The notes beneath the pieces are model-generated. The model saw only the letters and a list, made by a program, of their open reading frames with translations, made no database searches and was not told the origin of the DNA. 10,868 bases of DNA from Entrophospora sp. SA101 (taxonomy: Eukaryota; Glomeromycota; Glomeromycetes; Entrophosporales; Entrophosporaceae): assembly GCA_958430865.1 (NCBI GenBank), contig CAUDNR010004071.1:28846-39713 (forward strand). The letters run 5' to 3'. How positions within the stretch are numbered: the stretch's first letter is position 1; each line of letters begins with the position of its first letter. The translations under genes and the position numbers were made by a program. Positions 6,950 to 10,868 of this stretch are shown here, one piece after another.

Positions 6950-8444
6950 ATGTCGCACCATAGACAGTCGATAAATCGTAAAAATTCACATCCGTTAGAA
7001 AATTATTGTAACAAGAAGGAGGAAAAAACAATTCATAATAACAAAGATGTTGATGATTATAAAAAAGAAAAAGATGATGATTATGATGATTTGACATTTG
7101 AGAATTTTATAACTGTTGATGGTAGAAAATTTATTAATATCGAAAAATCTTGTGAATTCTTGCCTGTTGATGATAAGGTAAATTGTAAGTTAATTAATTG
7201 TTAACTCCCTACAACTTTCTAAAATCTTCTATTATTTATAGTCAATGTCTATAATGGAAATTGTAGAAGTTTTATCACAACATATATGGAATGGCAAATT
7301 TTCTTCTCCTGTGAAAGAAACATTAAAGAATGGTGGTGCATCTGTAATAGACATTGGGTAAGTTGATTGATTTTAATTAAATCGTCAAACTTCTCCTATG
7401 ACAATCCATAATTATGAATTAATTATAATTGTTTTCTCAGATGTGGACCTGCAACTTGGTTAATGTTTATGGCAGAAGAATTTCCAAAGTCATCATTTGT
7501 TGGAATTGATATAATGATTGATTTGAATGATTCTAAAAAAGAATTACCAGAAAATCTGGCTATAATTGAACATAATATATTTGATGGTTTACCATTTCCA
7601 GATGACACTTTTGATTTTGTTCATCAAAAAAGTATGTTAGGTTCACTAACAATTGATCAATGGCCTTTTGTAATTGATGAGCTGATACGTATAACTAAAC
7701 CTGGTGGTTGGATTGAATTTATGGTAATTATAACAAAAGACAATAATGAAAGTATGGGTTATATTATTAACTTTATTATTCATCATTATTATTATTAATA
7801 TTAGGAAAGTGATCCCATTCCATGTTCCATGGGTCCAACGACAACAAAATTCATCACTGAATGTAAATAACCATTTAATAAGCTGTTTAATGTTATTTTT
7901 AATGTTATTTATTAGAGCTGCTTAACAATTTTAACAAACTATCAATTAAATTATAGTCACAAAACTACGCAAATCACGTGGTGTAATAGATGGATCAATT
8001 TATAAATATATTGAAAAAAAATTAATAACCACTGATAAAATAATTGAAATTGATCATCCAATGAAAAAATTTCCATTAGGTGGTCATGGTATAGTTGGTG
8101 AAATGGTAAAATACCTTAATATTATTAATTTAAATTAATATAATTGCAAATAAATAATCTTTATTATTTATATTATTCAATTATGTAGTTCAGACAAGTT
8201 ATGACTGATTCAATAGAAACTATTAGACCTTATCTTTCATCAATTATGGGGATAAGTTTAGAAGAATATGATGAAATGATTAGGCAATGCCATTTAGAAG
8301 ATGTTGAGTATAAAACTTACATAAAAAATTATAGGTAAATATTCATTCATCTCTTCTAGTATTTCTTTATTTCATGTTTATTATGTAATACTAAAAAAAT
8401 ATGCTCAATTCTCTAGAATATATGGAAAGAAAAAAGATAATTAA
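6950..8444 (+). CDS. SAM-dependent methyltransferase, copy B (7 exons)
   Basis: Predicted exons are 6950-7177, 7242-7357, 7441-7723, 7805-7862, 7957-8105, 8189-8334 and 8417-8444 (TAA), giving 335 aa. Introns are GT..AG, 64-94 bp. The ATG has A at -3 and follows a TATA box, so the start is better supported than in copy A. Residues 1-55 are charged and low-complexity. Motif I, VIDIGCGPATW, is at 111-121 (G115, G117). FVGIDI places acidic D138 where SAM ribose contact is usual. LPFPDDTFDFV (165-175) and ITKPGGWIEFME (199-210) complete the Rossmann-type core. After it come MGPTTTKF, KKFPLGGHG and a helical end finishing RIYGKKKDN. The substrate is unknown. Compared with A it has extra N-terminal residues and a three-codon insertion (LND, 143-145). 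Both copies look intact. Confidence 0.9.
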
Positions 8445-8615
8445 ATATATACATACAGTATATATATATAACCTATAAAAAGAATAATTTTTACAATTTA
8501 TTGTTTTTTTAAAAATTTTAAATTACCTGTTAAGTAATAAAATAATTAGTTGAACTAATACTTATTACACAATTGCATTATTAAACCAACAAACAACATC
8601 TGATGATGTTTCCCA

Positions 8616-8630
8616 CAAAAATAAATTGTC
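8616..8630 (+). promoter_or_regulatory. Possible poly(A) signal of copy B
   Basis: This is an exact match to the 15-base block CAAAAATAAATTGTC found after copy A, and includes AATAAA. It lies 172 bases after the stop; the longer distance than in A reflects AT-rich insertions in the 3' region, such as the (TA)n near 8458-8470. Confidence 0.4.
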
Positions 8631-9114
8631 GCCTCAGTAGTAGTCCAATTCTTGATTATGTTCTATAAATGCAAATATTCCCCAAGCTAGTACGACACTG
8701 CTCTTCAACTAAGAAGATACTTGACTATTTGTTCATAGCCAAAATCATTCCTTATCCTGCAGGTTTTTTCTGAGCTACCAAACTATAATTATTAATGTTG
8801 ATGAAAATTGCGGATTTTAACAGAATAATTCCTATTTCAAATATGCTCAACTCACTATACTATTCTTTATCTGAAATGAAACTATTTATTTTACATATTC
8901 TTATCCAATAACAATATAATCAACTCAAGAACTATTTTTTTTGGTATTCCTGTAAATCATGATATCCATACAGGAAGGTACATTTTATTTTTTATTTTGT
9001 CTGATTCTAATTATCCACAATTATCAGTACGGTTCATTCATTCTCTCTATAACGTCTAACACTATAAAACTTAAAATTCAAAATTTTTACTAAAACCTCT
9101 AACGAATTTTTTAA
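8631..9114. other. AT-rich intergenic DNA, nothing recognised
   Basis: No gene, RNA or clear repeat is seen here. The part from 8690 to 8790 is a little less AT-rich but stays closed in all frames for any meaningful length. Confidence 0.5.
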
Positions 9115-9465
9115 TTCGTAGATCAAATTTCAAAAAGTGAAGAGTTGGAACTATTACTATTGTTTGCAAAATCAATTTACCAATGTGATTTACTTACTTT
9201 ATCCGAATTAAAACCAATACAAAGTTTATGAAAAAAGCTTTTAAATTACCTGGAAGAAAGAAATTGTTAATGTAAAGTCTAACTTGGTGCAGGAACATCA
9301 GACAGATTTTATTCTAATGGCTTCCAAACCGGTCTCCTAGCGCATCCAGCTAGCAAAGTGAGACAAAATGCTGAAAGTATTACCATTGACTTAGAAAATG
9401 TGATAAATTATCAATATTACGTGGGGCTTTTGAAAAGTTTTGTCACTGGTCCTGTAACTTTATAA
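9115..9465 (+). pseudogene. Possible coding relic, two fragments, family unknown
   Basis: Two start-less frames look more coding-like than their surroundings. The first, 9115-9231, reads ISKSEELELLLLFAKSIYQC then DLLTLSELKPIQSL. The second, 9283-9465, reads GTSDRFYSNGFQTGLLAHPA, then SKVRQNAESITIDLENVI, and is clearly richer in G+C. A GT at 9224 and an acceptor TGCAG ending at 9292 would join them in frame across a 69-bp gap, similar to introns elsewhere in this window. The end of the second frame, after about 9436, runs into the repeat preceding the mariner gene, as if a transposon or repeat had cut the gene. I do not recognise the family, and both could be chance. Confidence 0.22.
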
Positions 9466-9582
9466 TTTTGAGTATAATTAATTTAAATTTTTTTTAAAAT
9501 AAAAGACACTCTATTCCTTTTTCAAATAAAAAATAGATTGGTTTTTTTTATTTACTAATTACTGAGATATTGAATTTTAAAA
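9437..9582. repeat. Diverged direct repeat, unit 1
   Basis: This unit runs from TTTTGTCACTGGTCCTGTAA to TGAGATATTGAATTTTAAAA and aligns with 9609-9751 at a period of about 170 bases. Shared landmarks are GTAA.TTTAT.ATTTT, TTTCAAATAAAAAA, a T-run followed by ATT.ACTA-like sequence, and GAGATATT.AATTTTAAAA. It lies downstream of the mariner coding region and may be its subterminal DNA. Confidence 0.6.
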
Positions 9583-9608
9583 TTCATTAGTAAAAACAAC
9601 TGGAAATT

Positions 9609-9751
9609 TTTTTGTAAAACCATGTAATTTTATGATTTTAAATGTAATTAGTTTGAAAATATTTTTATAAAAATTAGTCATTCTTATCTTTCAAATAAAA
9701 AAAAGTTTGCTCTTTTTTATTGGCTATTTATTGAGATATTAAATTTTAAAA
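9609..9751. repeat. Diverged direct repeat, unit 2
   Basis: This is the second unit, from TTTTTGTAAAACCATGTAAT to TGAGATATTAAATTTTAAAA. It has the same order of landmarks as unit 1 with many point changes and small indels. The duplication is therefore older than the methyltransferase one. Confidence 0.6.
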
Positions 9752-9792
9752 GTTACATAGACTGGATTTGTATTTCAGTCTACATATATACA

Positions 9793-9830
9793 ATTTCCAA
9801 AAGCTTATTCCATTTCCAAAAACTTATACC
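9793..9830 (-). repeat. 19-bp tandem duplication across the transposase stop
   Basis: ATTTCCAAAAGCTTATTCC (9793-9811) is followed directly by ATTTCCAAAAACTTATACC (9812-9830), with 17 of 19 bases the same. The second unit includes the transposase TAA codon, so the duplication spans the end of the coding region. Confidence 0.7.
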
Positions 9831-10859
9831 ATTCCTTCAAAATAATTCCCATTGGCATCTATACAACATTTCAGCCTTCTTTGCCACTCCTGGAAAGATT
9901 TGTGATATTCCTCTTTTGGGATATTATCAGCAATTGACTGGATAGCACATGCAAGATTTTCCACCTTATCAAACTTTCTTCCACCCAATTCTTTTTTTAT
10001 TTTAGGAAATAGAAAAAAGTCACATGGTGCTAGATCTGGACTGTAGGGTGGGTGAGGCAGTACAGTTACTTTGTTTTCCTCCAAAAATTCTGCTACAATT
10101 TTTGCCTTGTGTGATGATGCATTGTCATGATGCAACATCAAAGTTTTTACAGTTTTTTTGTTTGTCATTACCTTCCAATTTGAAAATACAACTGACAAAA
10201 TGATATTACTGATTGTCCTTTTGGTACCACAATTCTAGTCACAATCCCTTCTGTTGAGAAAAAATGCAGAACATTTGTTTTTTGCTGTTTTGTGCTGTCA
10301 TTGTGATTTGTGTTCTGCTTTCACCTTTACTTATCCAAACTTTATTGGCCTCTTTGCTTGAAACTGTAAAGTAGTGAAACCAAGATTCATCACCAGTGAC
10401 TATGTTATTAAAACCCTTCTCCAAAATTTCTAAAAGCTGTTCAGAAAGTTCAACTCTTTTTTCCTTATTTTCTTCAGTTAAGACATGTGGGACCCATTTT
10501 GCACATACTTTTGAAACTTCCAATTCATTATGCAAAATATAATGAATTCTCTCAGTAGAAATACCCATTAATTCCTCTAATGTTTTAATTGATATATGTG
10601 GGTCTTCAACAATAAGTTCTTCAATTTCTGCAACATTTTTTGGGGTGACAATTTCTTTTGGGCATCCAGAACATGAATCATCTTTAATGTTTTCATCACC
10701 ACTTTCAAATGATTCAATCCAGCGATAAATACTATGAATACTTAGTGCTTTAGGTCCTTCAGCAACCTGCAATTCCATATGAATTTGATTCGCACTCTTA
10801 CCATTTTTCCAGCTTACAAAAATGTAGTAACGTTGATGTTCACGATTAAAATTTTCCAT
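9824..10859 (-). pseudogene. Mariner (Tc1/mariner superfamily) transposase, frameshifted
   Basis: This is a cut-and-paste DNA transposase of the DD34D mariner type. The first block (10859-10239) gives 206 aa starting MENFNREHQRYYIFVSWKNG. It has a helix-turn-helix DNA-binding region (IHSIYRWIESFESG near 41-54), a second HTH, the linker motif WVPHVL (122-127) and the first catalytic Asp in TGDESW (D157, codon 10389-10391). It ends at TGA 10239-10241. The second block (from about 10207 to the stop at 9824) carries the second Asp in HHDNASSH (10124-10126), YSPDLAP and the third Asp in PCDFFLFP (10019-10021). Exactly 34 residues separate these two. Between the blocks a third frame encodes GIVTRIVVPKGQSV, so one base is missing near 10246-10248 and a second shift lies near 10203-10213. 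All catalytic residues remain but no intact enzyme can be made. Total length fits the usual roughly 345 aa. Confidence 0.92.
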
Positions 10860-10868
10860 TTGTTTTTT

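Larger units (their letters stand above)
9437..10868 (-). mobile_element. Mariner element remnant, truncated by window edge
   Basis: The element contains the broken minus-strand transposase. Its transposase-start side continues beyond 10868, with only nine bases before the ATG in view, so one terminal inverted repeat is outside. On the other side the boundary is unclear. The AT-rich direct repeats at 9437-9751 may be subterminal sequence, with TTACAGGACCAGTGACAAAA (minus strand, ending at 9437) a candidate end. I could not confirm a TA duplication there. Confidence 0.55.

Noticed and set aside
6879..7097. 72-codon minus-strand frame
   Set aside because: Antisense of copy B exon 1; the His/Asn/Asp-derived pattern comes from the charged tail.
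7423..7608. 61-codon minus-strand frame
   Set aside because: Antisense shadow of copy B exon 3, which has clear homology to copy A on the plus strand.
3051..8444. Retroposed copy explanation for the methyltransferase duplication
   Set aside because: Both copies keep all six introns at the same positions and phases, so duplication was at the DNA level; the poly(A) run is on the 5' side, the wrong side for a retrocopy.
1..10868. CRISPR array, tRNA, rRNA, bacterial operon features
   Set aside because: No regularly spaced identical repeats with unique spacers, no tRNA-like folds noticed, and the genes are intron-rich and eukaryotic.

Overview
The window looks like AT-rich nuclear DNA from a fungus, most likely an arbuscular mycorrhizal (Glomeromycotina, Rhizophagus-like) genome. 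Grounds: very high A+T with long A/T and (ATT)n tracts, many short GT..AG introns (64-104 bp), a tandemly duplicated SAM-dependent methyltransferase of a type I associate with Rhizophagus, an F-box/LRR-like fragment, and Tc1/mariner-type mobile DNA. The organism call is inference from style; no marker gene is present.

Layout. 1-176: the end of a leucine-rich (F-box/LRR-like) reading frame entering from the left. 177-3041: mostly non-coding AT-rich DNA with a degenerate GAATAAAACGAAT-type minisatellite (about 1560-1745), an inverted partner of it just upstream, a small hairpin and microsatellites. 2960-3001: a 42-base poly(A) run directly in front of the first gene. 3051-4503: methyltransferase copy A (7 exons, 320 aa). 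4504-6949: intergenic, with three similar Tc1-like terminal sequences all in the same orientation, then the upstream region of copy B with a TATA box. 6950-8444: methyltransferase copy B (7 exons, 335 aa). 8445-9436: intergenic, with one possible coding relic near 9115-9465. 9437-9751: a diverged two-unit direct repeat. 9824-10859 (minus strand): a mariner transposase broken by two frameshifts, its upstream end cut off by the window edge.

The two methyltransferase genes lie about 3.9 kb apart in direct orientation and have identical exon boundaries and intron phases. Both keep the class I SAM-binding motifs, so both could be enzymes; their substrate cannot be read from sequence. By my hand comparison, exons 2-6 code for proteins about 87% identical, yet amino-acid-changing substitutions outnumber silent ones about 35 to 13 and introns are as conserved as exons. 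The copies therefore look recently duplicated and evolving with little purifying constraint, or under diversification. Copy A has also lost the start codon used by copy B, lacks a visible TATA box and has several simple-repeat expansions.

I see no operon-like, defence-like or otherwise clearly new multi-gene system. The best leads are the divergence pattern of the methyltransferase pair, the poly(A) expansion upstream of copy A, the same-orientation solo transposon ends, and the unassigned coding-like fragment before the mariner element.
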